Positions 16,065 through 24,155 of a stretch of 64,000 nucleotides of DNA are shown piece after piece. The stretch comes from Streptomyces formicae. GTDB taxonomy: Bacteria > Actinomycetota > Actinomycetes > Streptomycetales > Streptomycetaceae. Under the pieces are notes generated by a model. The model saw only the letters and a list, made by a program, of their open reading frames with translations. It had not been told where the DNA came from and made no database searches. Made by a program: the position numbers and the translations under genes. Positions within the stretch are counted from its first letter, which is position 1, and each line of letters starts with the position of its first letter. The stretch spans positions 2,108,001-2,172,000 of the forward strand of contig NZ_CP022685.1 in assembly GCF_002556545.1 (NCBI RefSeq), read 5' to 3'.

Positions 16065-16775
16065 TCACACGCCGACCGCGCCGAGGAGCGCCCCCGCCCC
16101 GTAGGTCACCGCCATCGCGAGCGCGCCGCCCGCCACGTTCCGCAGGACCGCGCGGCGCGCGTCCGCCGAGCCGAGCCGGGCGCTGCTCCAACCCGTCAGC
16201 GCGAGGGCGCCGAGGACCGAGAGGACGGTGACGCAAAGGCGCCAGTCCGGCGGCGGCAGCACGATCGCGAGGAGCGGGAGCAGCGCGCCCGCGGTGAAGG
16301 CGACGAAGCTGGCCCAGGCCGCGTGCCAGGGGTTGGTGAGCGCGTCGGGGTCGATGCCGAGCTCCACGCGCGCGTGGGCCCGCAGCGCGTCCCGCTCGGT
16401 GAGCTGCTCGGCGGCCTCGCGCGCCACCTCGCGGCTGAGCCCGCGCTCGGCCAACAGGTCGGTCAGCTCGGCGAGTTCCGCCTCGGGCTGCTCGCGCAGC
16501 TCGCGCTTCTCCATGGCCAGGGCGGCCTTCTCCGAGTCGCGCTGCGTGGACACGGAGACGTACTCGCCCGCGGCCATCGACATGGAGCCCGCGAGCAGCC
16601 CGGCGAGGCCCGCGGTGAGCAGGGCGCTCCGGTCGTCGGTGGCCCCCGCGACACCGACGACGAGGCCCGCGGTGGACACGATGCCGTCGTTGGCCCCGAG
16701 CACGGCGGCCCGCAGCCAGTTGAGCCGTGAGCCGAGGGCGCCGCCGTGCGCTTCGTCGTGCGTTGCGTCAGTCAC
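16065..16775 (-). CDS. VIT1/CCC1 family metal transporter
   Basis: 236 residues. LRAAVLGANDGIVSTAGLVVGVAGA is the first-helix signature, and SMAAGEYVSVSTQRDSE marks the second, metal-handling helix and the following cytoplasmic segment. A charged, helical metal-binding domain (about residues 75-145, with several Glu) precedes three C-terminal membrane helices. Relatives move Fe2+ or Mn2+ out of the cytoplasm. GTG start with GATGCT six bases upstream suggests a leaderless message. Confidence 0.9.
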   Translation of the reverse strand: MTDATHDEAHGGALGSRLNWLRAAVLGANDGIVSTAGLVVGVAGATDDRSALLTAGLAGLLAGSMSMAAGEYVSVSTQRDSEKAALAMEKRELREQPEAELAELTDLLAERGLSREVAREAAEQLTERDALRAHARVELGIDPDALTNPWHAAWASFVAFTAGALLPLLAIVLPPPDWRLCVTVLSVLGALALTGWSSARLGSADARRAVLRNVAGGALAMAVTYGAGALLGAVGV

Positions 16776-16799
16776 GCAGGGAGCATCGCACCACAGGGG

Positions 16800-18044
16800 T
16801 CACCAGATGCGTACCGACCCTCCCTGCGCGAACACCGGGCTCGTCGCGTCGGCCGGTGCCTCCTTGAGGGGTTCGTCCAGTTCCCGGACCGTCGGGCCGA
16901 CGCGGGCGGCGATCTCGCCGAGTCGGTCCAGGTCGAAGCCGTAGACGCGGGCCGCGTTGCCGCCGACCATGGCCGCGATCTCGTCCCTCGGCAGGCCCGC
17001 GTAGGTGAGGCGCAGGCCCTCGCGGGAGTACGGGTGGGTGCCTTCGTCGTGGGGGTAGTCGCTGCCCCACATGATCTTGTCGAGGCCGATGCGGTCGCGC
17101 AGGGCCGCCTCGTGCGGGCGCATGAAGCTGGCGCCCACGAAGCAGTTCTCGCGCCACACCTGGGAGGGTCCCCTGCCCATCGAATCGGCGAGCCCCGCAC
17201 CGAACTTGGACTCCGCGGTGTCGGCCTTGGTGGCCGCGGCGACCAGGCGCCCGTGGTAGTAGTCCAGCATGTCGAGGACGCCGGGGATCCAGCCCGAGCC
17301 CTGTTCGGTGAGGACCAGCTTGAGCTCGGGGTGGCGGCGGAAGGCCCCGCCGAAGACGAGGTGCCACAGCGCCCGGTGCGAGAACCACGTCGTCTCGACC
17401 ATGAACACCGCGCGCGCGGCCGGTTCCTCGCCCAGCGGCGGCGACGCCGAGCCCGCGTGGTGGTTGACCGGCACGCCGAGCTCGGCGCAGGCCGCCCAGA
17501 TCGGGTCGTACGCCGAGGAGTAGAGCTCTGGGAGGCCCGAGCCCGGCGGGGTGCCCGGCAACATGACGCCGCCGGTGAGGCCCGCCTTCACCGACCGGCG
17601 GATCTCCTCGACGGCCAGGTCGACGTCGTTCAGGAGGATCTGGAAGACGCCCGCCCTGCGTCCGGGGGCCGCCGCGCAGAAGTCGGCGAGCCAGCGGTTG
17701 TGGGCGCGCAGGCCCGCCCAGCGCTGTTCGAACTCCTCGCGGGTCGGCGCGGGGGCCATCAGCGAGGCCGAGGGGAAGAACGGCGGGATGGTGTTCGGGA
17801 AGACGACCTCGGCGACGATGCCGTCCGCTTCGAGCTCGGCGAGGCGGCGCTCCGAGTTCCAGTTGCGGTCGGCGGTGTCGGCGAGCAGGTCCTCGTACGG
17901 ATTGACGTAGGTGGCCGCCCACGCGTCGAACGCGTCGTGGTGGCGGGACTCCAAGTACGGCTTGTAGTCCAGGAGATCGGCGCCCGCGTGGCAGTCGGCG
18001 GAGATGACGGTGTAACGGTCCTCAGTGGTGTCCTGTGCGCTCAT
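16800..18044 (-). CDS. Amidohydrolase family protein (amidohydrolase 2, ACMSD-like) B
   Basis: 414 residues, TIM-barrel amidohydrolase of the type that includes ACMSD and gamma-resorcylate decarboxylases. The first metal-ligand segment is VISADCHAG, a mid-barrel His is in PVNHHAGS, and the catalytic Asp is in IMWGSDYPHDEG. It is about 35-40% similar by eye to the next gene (same segment order), so the two are paralogues. The ATG overlaps the stop of that gene (ATGA). It is last of a four-gene operon; substrate unknown. Confidence 0.85.
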   Translation of the reverse strand: MSAQDTTEDRYTVISADCHAGADLLDYKPYLESRHHDAFDAWAATYVNPYEDLLADTADRNWNSERRLAELEADGIVAEVVFPNTIPPFFPSASLMAPAPTREEFEQRWAGLRAHNRWLADFCAAAPGRRAGVFQILLNDVDLAVEEIRRSVKAGLTGGVMLPGTPPGSGLPELYSSAYDPIWAACAELGVPVNHHAGSASPPLGEEPAARAVFMVETTWFSHRALWHLVFGGAFRRHPELKLVLTEQGSGWIPGVLDMLDYYHGRLVAAATKADTAESKFGAGLADSMGRGPSQVWRENCFVGASFMRPHEAALRDRIGLDKIMWGSDYPHDEGTHPYSREGLRLTYAGLPRDEIAAMVGGNAARVYGFDLDRLGEIAARVGPTVRELDEPLKEAPADATSPVFAQGGSVRIW

Positions 18045-19351
18045 GCGTCCGCCCCCAGTACCGGGAAGTCGTGGTCGGTCAGCCAGTGGCGGCCCACCTC
18101 GCGCGAGCGCGCCCAGGACGCCTCGACGGCCGCCTGGGCCGCGGCATCGGCGGACTGGCCGAGGTCGGCGGGCGTCGGGCCGATCCGCTGGGCCAGCGGC
18201 GCCAGCTTCCCGGTGTCGAAGCCGAAGACCTCGGCGGCCGCCAGGCCCAGCATCCTGCGAGTCTCCGTCACCGGGATGTCGTGGAAGGTCCTCTTCAGCC
18301 ACGCGCGCGTGTCGGGCCAGGTGCCTTCGGGGTGCGGGAAGTCGCTGCCCCAGAGGATGTTGTCGACGCCGATCTCGTAGCGCTGGGCGAGTTCGCGGCG
18401 CTTGGTGTTGGTGGCGCAGACGAAGATCTGACGGTCCAGGTACTCGTGCGGCGGGCGCTTCAGCTCGGCGAACGGGGAGAGCTTCTTGCCGCCGTGCGCG
18501 CCCAGGTAGAGGCGGTCCATGAACCACAGGAGGTTCGGCAGCCACCAGCAACCGGACTCCGCGACGCCGAACTTCAGGCCCGGGTGGCGCTCGAAGACGC
18601 CCGACCAGAGCAGGAACCACAGCGGCCGCGCGGGCCACCACGTCACTTCGGAGACGTAGATCCCCAGGTGATCGCCGTACTCGTGCCGTGGTGCCGCTCC
18701 GGAGTGGGTGACCACGGGCATCGCGCACTCGGCGGCCGCCGCCCACACGGGGTCGTAACGCCGGTCGTGGTAGGGCGCCTTGTCGACCCACATGGAGGGG
18801 ATCATCAGCGCGCCGAGCCCCGACTCCTTGGCGCGGCGCACCTCGGCGACGACCCGGTCGACCTCGCCGGTGAGGGGCAGCAGGGCGACGCCGCAGTGCC
18901 GTTCGGGGTGCTCGGAGACGAAGTCGGCGAGCCAGCGGTTGTGCGCCTGCGCGCCCGCCATGCCGAGTTCGGGGTCCTGGTCTCCGGAGAGGCCGAGGCC
19001 GACCCCGAAGGGCGCGGCCGTCTGGCTGTCCACGGCGTCCGCGTCGGGGAAGACGACCTCGGCGGCCACCCCGTCGCCGTCCAGCTCCTTCACGCGCTGC
19101 GCGGCGTCCCAACCCCCGCGCAGGCCCTCTTCGTTGTCGTGGAACCACTTCTCGGCGAAGGCGTCGTTGCGGATGCCGAGGCGGGTCGACTCCTCGCGAC
19201 GGGCCTGCGCCTGGCCGAGGAATTCGTCGAACTGACGGTGGAATCGGCTGTCGAGATAGGGCCGGTACCGCTCGGTGGGGAGCCCGGCGTGGCAGTCGGA
19301 GGAGATGATCAGGTACGGATCGAGCGGGTTCTGTCGGTCCTGGTCGGTCAT
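18041..19351 (-). CDS. Amidohydrolase family protein (amidohydrolase 2, ACMSD-like) A
   Basis: 436 residues, paralogue of the following gene product. Key segments are IISSDCHAG (metal), VAAEVVFPDADAV, MPVVTHSGAAP (His ligand) and ILWGSDFPHPEG (catalytic Asp). Enzymes of this group hydrolyse or decarboxylate ring-derived acids, commonly with zinc. GAAGGGG lies upstream of the ATG, and only 15 bases separate it from the SDR gene stop. Presumed partner of the downstream amidohydrolase, perhaps as a heteromer or acting on successive intermediates. Confidence 0.85.
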   Translation of the reverse strand: MTDQDRQNPLDPYLIISSDCHAGLPTERYRPYLDSRFHRQFDEFLGQAQARREESTRLGIRNDAFAEKWFHDNEEGLRGGWDAAQRVKELDGDGVAAEVVFPDADAVDSQTAAPFGVGLGLSGDQDPELGMAGAQAHNRWLADFVSEHPERHCGVALLPLTGEVDRVVAEVRRAKESGLGALMIPSMWVDKAPYHDRRYDPVWAAAAECAMPVVTHSGAAPRHEYGDHLGIYVSEVTWWPARPLWFLLWSGVFERHPGLKFGVAESGCWWLPNLLWFMDRLYLGAHGGKKLSPFAELKRPPHEYLDRQIFVCATNTKRRELAQRYEIGVDNILWGSDFPHPEGTWPDTRAWLKRTFHDIPVTETRRMLGLAAAEVFGFDTGKLAPLAQRIGPTPADLGQSADAAAQAAVEASWARSREVGRHWLTDHDFPVLGADA

Positions 19352-19366
19352 CGGTCACACGCCCCT

Positions 19367-20251
19367 TCAGTCCAGGATGAAGCTCTCCAGGTACGCCGGG
19401 TCGGCCCGCTCCAGCATCGAGCGCGACCGTGCCCTGATCTGCCGGTCGCTGTGCTCGCTCTCCGGAAGCAGCCAGAAACGCCCGGCCCCGATCCCCTCCG
19501 CCACGAAGTCCGCGACCTGCTCGACGGGCGTGAACTCGGCCTCCTGGCCCGCGTCCTTCATCGCGGCCTCCCACTGGTCGAGGCTGCGGTAGGGGGACTT
19601 GCGGGGGCGGGACTTGGCGTAGCGGTCGGGACGGTTGCGGTGCGACTCCCACAGGCCGGTGCGCAGCATGTGCGGGCCCGGGAAGAGCACGGACGCGCCC
19701 ACGCGCGCGCCCTCGGCCTTCAGGTGCGCGTACAGCGACTCGGTCATCGTCACCACGGCGGCCTTGGTGACCGCGTACACGGAAGCGGTGGGCAGCGGCG
19801 CGATCCCGCCGTCGCCGGAGGAGGTGTTGACGACGTGCCCCGGCTCACCGCCCGCGATCATGCGGGGCACGAACGCCTGGATGCCGTGGAAGACGCCCCA
19901 CACGTTGACCTCGAAGGCCCACTTCCAGTCGTTGGGCTCGTGCTCCCACATGCGGCCCTCGGCGCCCGAGCCGACGCCCGCGTTGTTGCACAGCACGTGG
20001 ACGGCGCCGAACGTCTCGTACGCCTCATCGGCGAGCGCGAAGACCTGCTCGCGCGAGCCGACGTCGACCACGCGCGCGTGCACCGTCGCCCCGTCCTCGC
20101 GCAGCGACGCGGCCGCCTTCTCCAGGGCGCCCTCCTCGACGTCCGCGAGGACCACCTTCAGCCCCTGGGCGGCGAACCGCCGCACCAGGGCGAGCCCGAT
20201 GCCGCTCGCCGCGCCCGTGACGACGGCGACCTGCCCTTCGCGCAGCTCCAT
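19367..20251 (-). CDS. Short-chain dehydrogenase/reductase
   Basis: 294 residues. NAD(P) motif TGAASGIG (residues 13-20), NNAG at the end of strand 4, and the catalytic Ser-Tyr-Lys in NTSSGDGG...SVYAVTKAA, so an active classical SDR. The C-terminal extension (SRPRKSPYRSLDQWEAAMKDAG onward) is longer than the 250-residue norm and recalls SDRs of steroid or terpenoid catabolic operons in actinobacteria. It begins one base from the stop of the preceding gene, so it is co-translated. Confidence 0.9.
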   Translation of the reverse strand: MELREGQVAVVTGAASGIGLALVRRFAAQGLKVVLADVEEGALEKAAASLREDGATVHARVVDVGSREQVFALADEAYETFGAVHVLCNNAGVGSGAEGRMWEHEPNDWKWAFEVNVWGVFHGIQAFVPRMIAGGEPGHVVNTSSGDGGIAPLPTASVYAVTKAAVVTMTESLYAHLKAEGARVGASVLFPGPHMLRTGLWESHRNRPDRYAKSRPRKSPYRSLDQWEAAMKDAGQEAEFTPVEQVADFVAEGIGAGRFWLLPESEHSDRQIRARSRSMLERADPAYLESFILD

Positions 20252-20252
20252 C

Positions 20253-21050
20253 TCACACGCTCCCCTCGGGCGGTCCGTCCAGGATCTGCGCGGGGTCGTC
20301 GTAGCGCTGGTGGACGTAGGGCAGCAGGGCCTGGGCGCTGACGCGTTCGACGACGCGGCCCTGCTGGTCGGTGGTCTTCTCGCCGATGGTGATCTCCACC
20401 ACCGAGCGCACCGGGAGATCGGCCACCGGGTCGTACATCGACTCCCGCAGGACGACGTCCCCGGTGACGCCCTCCAGCTTGCGGACCTTCTCGTTGCGTA
20501 CGCAGTGCACGAGGACCGGGTCCGCCTCGAAGCCCGAACCGTCCACCGCGGGAAGGAACTTGAAGTAGAAGTCGGTCTTCTGCGTCGGCTCGGGAAGCGG
20601 CAGGTCACCGCTGACCGCGCCGCGCACCTCCACGAACGCGATGCCGTGCCGGGCGAGCGAGGCCCGCACCACCAGGCCGGTGCGCTCCACCTCGACCTCG
20701 CCGAGCTTCTTCGGCTCGCCGAAGACCTCGCGCCCGCCGATCAGGGCCCGCTCGTGGGTCATCGGCATCACCAGCGGATACCAGCCGGTCACTCCCCCGT
20801 GCTCGGCGGCGACGGCCACCGAACCCGCGCCCAGCGGATAGCCGGGCAGGTCGACCTTGCTGATGTTGGCCCGCACCAGGGGCCGCCCGGTGGGCTTCAG
20901 CGGCGGCGGCAGGACCGCAGCGACCGCGTCGGGATCGCTCTCCCAGACCGCGACCACGCCGGTGGACCAGATGTCGGGGAGCTTCGAACTCGCGGTGCGC
21001 GCGGCGGCGATCTCCGCCTCGGTGCGCGCCCCGTACCGGATACGTGCCAT
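20253..21050 (-). CDS. Acetoacetate decarboxylase family protein
   Basis: 265 residues. The EPKK motif at residues 112-115 matches the Schiff-base lysine region of acetoacetate decarboxylase, at almost the same position as Lys115 of the clostridial enzyme. Many ADC-family proteins in actinobacteria are not true decarboxylases but act as aldolase-dehydratases or hydratases on beta-keto acids, so the reaction is open. First gene of the operon with the SDR and both amidohydrolases; the TetR palindrome lies 60 bases upstream of its start. Confidence 0.85.
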   Translation of the reverse strand: MARIRYGARTEAEIAAARTASSKLPDIWSTGVVAVWESDPDAVAAVLPPPLKPTGRPLVRANISKVDLPGYPLGAGSVAVAAEHGGVTGWYPLVMPMTHERALIGGREVFGEPKKLGEVEVERTGLVVRASLARHGIAFVEVRGAVSGDLPLPEPTQKTDFYFKFLPAVDGSGFEADPVLVHCVRNEKVRKLEGVTGDVVLRESMYDPVADLPVRSVVEITIGEKTTDQQGRVVERVSAQALLPYVHQRYDDPAQILDGPPEGSV

Positions 21051-21109
21051 GTCGTACCACCCTTCGTCGACGCGGACTCGGGTCCGCTGCGGGGACTTGC
21101 GGGAGGTTC

Positions 21110-21124
21110 TGTAACACAGTTACA
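21110..21124. promoter_or_regulatory. Probable TetR operator
   Basis: TGTAACACAGTTACA is a perfect 6-3-6 palindrome in the 83-bp space between the divergent catabolic operon and the TetR gene, with its right end 10 bases before the TetR start codon. Autoregulation and control of the operon are inferred from position. Confidence 0.75.
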
Positions 21125-21133
21125 ACAGGACTC

Positions 21134-21769
21134 GTGAAGGGTAAAGAGACGCGTACGCATCTGAACCGGGAAGACGTGCTCGACGCCGCGGCGAACCTGG
21201 TGAAGCAGCACGGGCCCGCCGCCCTGACCATGCGCAAGCTCGCCGCCGAGCTCGGCACCGCCGTCACCTCGATCTACTGGCACGTCGGCAACCGCGAGTC
21301 GCTCCTGGACGCCCTCGTCGAGCGCACCGTCGCCGACCTCGGCGAGATCCGCCCCTCCGGCGCCACCCCCGACCGGCGCGTCGTCTCCGTGGCGCGCGCC
21401 CTGCGCCGCCAGCTGCGCGACCATCCGCACCTCGTCGCCATGGTCCACGAACGGGGCCTCACGGAACGGATGTTCCTGCCCGCCCAGCGCGCGCTCGTCC
21501 ACGAGGTGCACGCGGCGGGGCTGCGCGGCGCCCGCGCGGCCGACGCCGTCCGCGCCGTCCAGATCCACGTCGTCGGCCACGTCCTGGTCGAGCGCAACCG
21601 CGAACGCGCCCCTGTCCAGCGCCCCGGCGAGGACGAACTGTGGACGGCGGAGACGGCGGAGCGGGACGCCGCGCTCGCCCGCGCGCTTGCCGGACCCCTC
21701 GATCCCGAGGCGCTGTTCACCACCTCCGTCAGGGCCCTGGTGGCGGGGCTGCTCGGCCCGGGAGGCTGA
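21134..21769 (+). CDS. TetR/AcrR family transcriptional regulator
   Basis: 211 residues. N-terminal helix-turn-helix: LNREDVLDAAANLVKQHGPAALTMRKLAAELG, then VTSIYWHVGNRESLLDALVE. The C-terminal ligand domain is helical and typical in length. Start set at the GTG at 21134; upstream codons in frame are not start codons or overlap the palindrome. Divergent to the ADC/SDR/amidohydrolase operon, of which it is the obvious local regulator, probably a repressor released by a pathway substrate. Confidence 0.92.
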   Translation: MKGKETRTHLNREDVLDAAANLVKQHGPAALTMRKLAAELGTAVTSIYWHVGNRESLLDALVERTVADLGEIRPSGATPDRRVVSVARALRRQLRDHPHLVAMVHERGLTERMFLPAQRALVHEVHAAGLRGARAADAVRAVQIHVVGHVLVERNRERAPVQRPGEDELWTAETAERDAALARALAGPLDPEALFTTSVRALVAGLLGPGG

Positions 21770-21823
21770 CAGTCGGCGGCCCAGGGACCTGACTGTCAGT
21801 CGCGGCCCGTATCCTCATGGACC

Positions 21824-22819
21824 ATGCTCGAAGACCGCACGACCGCAGCGTCCGCCACCCCCTGGCCGGCCGCGTATCCAACGGGGTACGCGGTCGTCGA
21901 CGTCGAGACCACCGGCCTGGCCCGCGACGACCGCATAGTGTCGGCCGCCGTCTACCGGGTGGACGCCAGGGGCGAGATCGAGGACCACTGGTACACGCTG
22001 GTCAACCCCCAGCGCGACCCGGGACCCGTCTGGATCCACGGCCTCACCACCGAGATGCTCTCGGACGCGCCGCTCTTCAAGGACGTCGCCGAGGAGTTCG
22101 CCGCCCGCCTCGAAGGACGCGTCCTCGTCGCGCACAACGCGGTGTTCGACTGGTCGATGATCGCCAGGGAGTACGCGCGCGCCGAGCGCACCGCCCCCGT
22201 GCGCCAGCGGCTGTGCACCATCGCGCTCTCCAAGGAGCTCGCGCTCCCGCTGCCCAACCACAAGCTGGAGTCCCTCGCCTCGCACTTCGGGGTCGAGCAG
22301 CGCCACGCGCACAACGCCCTCGACGACGCGCGCGTGCTCGCCGAGGCGTTCCGCCCCAGCCTGCTCGCGGCGGCCGGGGGCAACGTCCGCCTGCCGCTCC
22401 TGGAGTGCCGCCCGCTCACCGAGTGGTCCGACGGCGCGCCCCGCATCGTCCGCCAGCCGACGGGCCCGACGCCCTCCGCCTCGTACCGTCCCGGGAGTTG
22501 GCGCCCCTCGCGCAAGCGGCCGCCGTGCCCGTACCCGAACCCGGGTCGCTACGAATCGGGCAAACCGCTCAAGCAGGGCATGCGGATCGCCTTCTCCGGA
22601 GACACCTCCGTGGAGCGCGAGCTCCTGGAGGACCGGGCGGTGGAGGCGGGCCTGCACATCGCGACGAGCGTGTCCCGGCTCACCAGCCTGCTCGTGACGA
22701 ACGACCCGGACTCCGGCACCTCCAAGACGGTCAAGGCGCGCTCCTTCGGCACGCCGGTGGTCGACGAGGCGGCGTTCGGCCAGCTCCTCCAGGACGTGGC
22801 GCCCGCTTCGGAGGGATGA
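21824..22819 (+). CDS. DEDDh 3'-5' exonuclease with C-terminal BRCT-like domain
   Basis: 331 residues. ExoI is VVDVETTGL (Asp26, Glu28), ExoII is HNAVFDW, and ExoIII is HNALDDAR, so all acidic residues and the His of the DnaQ/DEDDh nuclease fold are present. After residue 230 a second region (KPLKQGMRIAFSGDTSVERELLEDRAVEAGL, SRLTSLLVTNDPDSGTSKTVKARSFGTPVVDE) looks like a BRCT domain, as in NAD-dependent ligase and some DNA polymerase III epsilon-like proteins. Likely role in DNA repair or turnover. Confidence 0.85.
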   Translation: MLEDRTTAASATPWPAAYPTGYAVVDVETTGLARDDRIVSAAVYRVDARGEIEDHWYTLVNPQRDPGPVWIHGLTTEMLSDAPLFKDVAEEFAARLEGRVLVAHNAVFDWSMIAREYARAERTAPVRQRLCTIALSKELALPLPNHKLESLASHFGVEQRHAHNALDDARVLAEAFRPSLLAAAGGNVRLPLLECRPLTEWSDGAPRIVRQPTGPTPSASYRPGSWRPSRKRPPCPYPNPGRYESGKPLKQGMRIAFSGDTSVERELLEDRAVEAGLHIATSVSRLTSLLVTNDPDSGTSKTVKARSFGTPVVDEAAFGQLLQDVAPASEG

Positions 22820-22830
22820 GTCGTGGGCGC

Positions 22831-22856
22831 CCGCGCCGGCGAGAGGGCCGGCGCGG
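22831..22856 (+). terminator. Terminator hairpin after the exonuclease gene
   Basis: Perfect 10-bp stem CCGCGCCGGC/GCCGGCGCGG with a 6-base loop, 11 bases after the stop codon. Confidence 0.8.
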
Positions 22857-22934
22857 CGTCAGACGGGTGATTGGCGGGCGACTCGCCCGCCGACCGCTCG
22901 CCCCGCACCGCACCCGCGTCCCACCCTGTGGCGC

Positions 22935-23168
22935 ATGGCACGTTGCGAGGTCTGCGGAAACGACTACGGCATGTCCTTCGAAGTGCACGCGCAGGGCGCG
23001 GTGCACGTCTTCGACTGCTTCTCCTGCGCCATCCACCGCATGGCGCCGATCTGCGAGCACTGCCGGTGCCGCATCATCGGGCAGGGCGTCGAGGTCGAGG
23101 GGCACTGGTACTGCGGCGCCCACTGCTCGCGCGCGGAGGGGCGGGTGGGCATCATCGACAAGGTCTGA
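22935..23168 (+). CDS. Small cysteine-rich zinc-binding protein
   Basis: 77 residues with four cysteine pairs or motifs: CEVCGND at the start, CFSCAIH, CEHCRC, and CGAHC near the end. This arrangement suggests two zinc ribbons or a treble-clef fold. Actinobacterial homologues are uncharacterised; some databases name them prokaryotic metallothionein-like, which I cannot confirm. Only a weak ribosome site precedes the ATG. It stands alone between the exonuclease and SURF1 genes. Confidence 0.75.
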   Translation: MARCEVCGNDYGMSFEVHAQGAVHVFDCFSCAIHRMAPICEHCRCRIIGQGVEVEGHWYCGAHCSRAEGRVGIIDKV

Positions 23169-23208
23169 CGCCCTCGGGCACCTCCTGACAGCCGACCCCG
23201 CCCCCAGG

Positions 23209-23242
23209 CACCCCACGACGCTAGTTGTACCTTCGTGGGGTG
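23209..23242. promoter_or_regulatory. Inverted repeat overlapping the SURF1 promoter and start codon
   Basis: CACCCCACGA (23209-23218) and TCGTGGGGTG (23233-23242) are perfect complements with 14 bases between. The right arm includes the GTG start codon and the gap contains the candidate -10 box TACCTT, so it could be an operator or an RNA hairpin masking the start. Confidence 0.5.
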
Positions 23243-24028
23243 TACCGCTTCCTGTTGTCCCGGCAGTGGGTGATCCTCACCCTCATCGCCCTCCTCCTCA
23301 TCCCCGTGATGGTCGAGCTCGGCTTCTGGCAGCTGCACCGGCACGAGCACCGCGTCGCGCAGAACCAGCGGATCTCCGAGGCGCTCGCGGCCGACCCGGT
23401 TCCCGCCGAGAAGCTCACCTCGCCGGGCCACGAGGTGCCCAAGACGGATCTGTACCGCCGGGTGAGCGCCAAGGGGACGTACGACGCGAAGCACGAGGTC
23501 GTCGTGCGGCGCCGCACCAACGCGGACGACGAGGTCGGCTTCCACGTCCTGACCCCCTTCGTCCTCGACGACGGCAAGGTCCTCCTGGTCAACCGCGGCT
23601 GGATCGCGGCCAACGGCCCGCAGACCGCGTTCCCGAAGATCCCCGCCCCGCCCAAGGGCGAGGTCACCATCACCGGCCGCCTGATGGCCGACGAGACGTC
23701 CGCGGCGAGCGGCATCAAGGACGTCCGCGGTCTGCCCGACCGTCAGATCATGCTGATCAGCAGCGGCCAGCAGGCCGACGCCCTCGGCAAGCAGGTGCTC
23801 GGCGGCTACGTCGAGCAGACCTCGCCGGAGGCGGTGGGCGGGTCTCCGCAGCTGATCGGCGGGCCCGACCACAGCGGGATCGGTCCGCACATGGCGTACG
23901 CCGTCCAGTGGTGGCTCTTCGCCGCGGGCGTGCCCGTCGGGTGGGTCGTCCTGGTCCGCAGGGAGCGGCGGGACCGGGCCGCGGCGATGGCCGCGCCCGC
24001 GCCTGAAGCCGAGCCCGCTCCGGCGTAG
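23240..24028 (+). CDS. SURF1 family protein
   Basis: 262 residues. SURF1 proteins help assemble haem-copper cytochrome c oxidase in the cytoplasmic membrane. An N-terminal helix (WVILTLIALLLIPVMVELGFWQLHR) carries the family signature LGFWQLHRH, the middle is an extracytoplasmic beta domain (VLLVNRGWIA), and a C-terminal helix (AYAVQWWLFAAGVPVGWVVLV) has the second signature HMAYAVQWW. GTG start at 23240; TACCTT is 6 bases upstream, consistent with a leaderless message. Confidence 0.92.
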   Translation: MYRFLLSRQWVILTLIALLLIPVMVELGFWQLHRHEHRVAQNQRISEALAADPVPAEKLTSPGHEVPKTDLYRRVSAKGTYDAKHEVVVRRRTNADDEVGFHVLTPFVLDDGKVLLVNRGWIAANGPQTAFPKIPAPPKGEVTITGRLMADETSAASGIKDVRGLPDRQIMLISSGQQADALGKQVLGGYVEQTSPEAVGGSPQLIGGPDHSGIGPHMAYAVQWWLFAAGVPVGWVVLVRRERRDRAAAMAAPAPEAEPAPA

Positions 24029-24068
24029 GCGTTCCCCCCGGGGGAGGGCTGTTCTTCGACTGCGGCCT

Positions 24069-24110
24069 CGTCGTGGCTTGTCGCGCAGTTCCCCGCGCCC
24101 CTTCGGGCGC
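24069..24110. repeat. Dispersed intergenic repeat, copy with hairpin
   Basis: Bases 24069-24096 are identical over 28 bases to 55285-55312. The core GCGCAGTTCCCCGC recurs at 60917 and 60988 (and with one change at 61059). Here it continues into a perfect hairpin, GCGCCC-CTTC-GGGCGC (24095-24110). Elements with this core are common between genes in Streptomyces chromosomes. Confidence 0.85.
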
Positions 24111-24155
24111 AGTCCCATCCGGTTGGCGCGGTTCCTCTCAGGGAAGCCGTCATCT

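Noticed and set aside
16800..19652. 950-codon minus-strand frame read as one fused protein
   Set aside because: Only its last part (16800-18044) is the real amidohydrolase B; the rest is the wrong frame over amidohydrolase A, which has its own start, motifs and stop.
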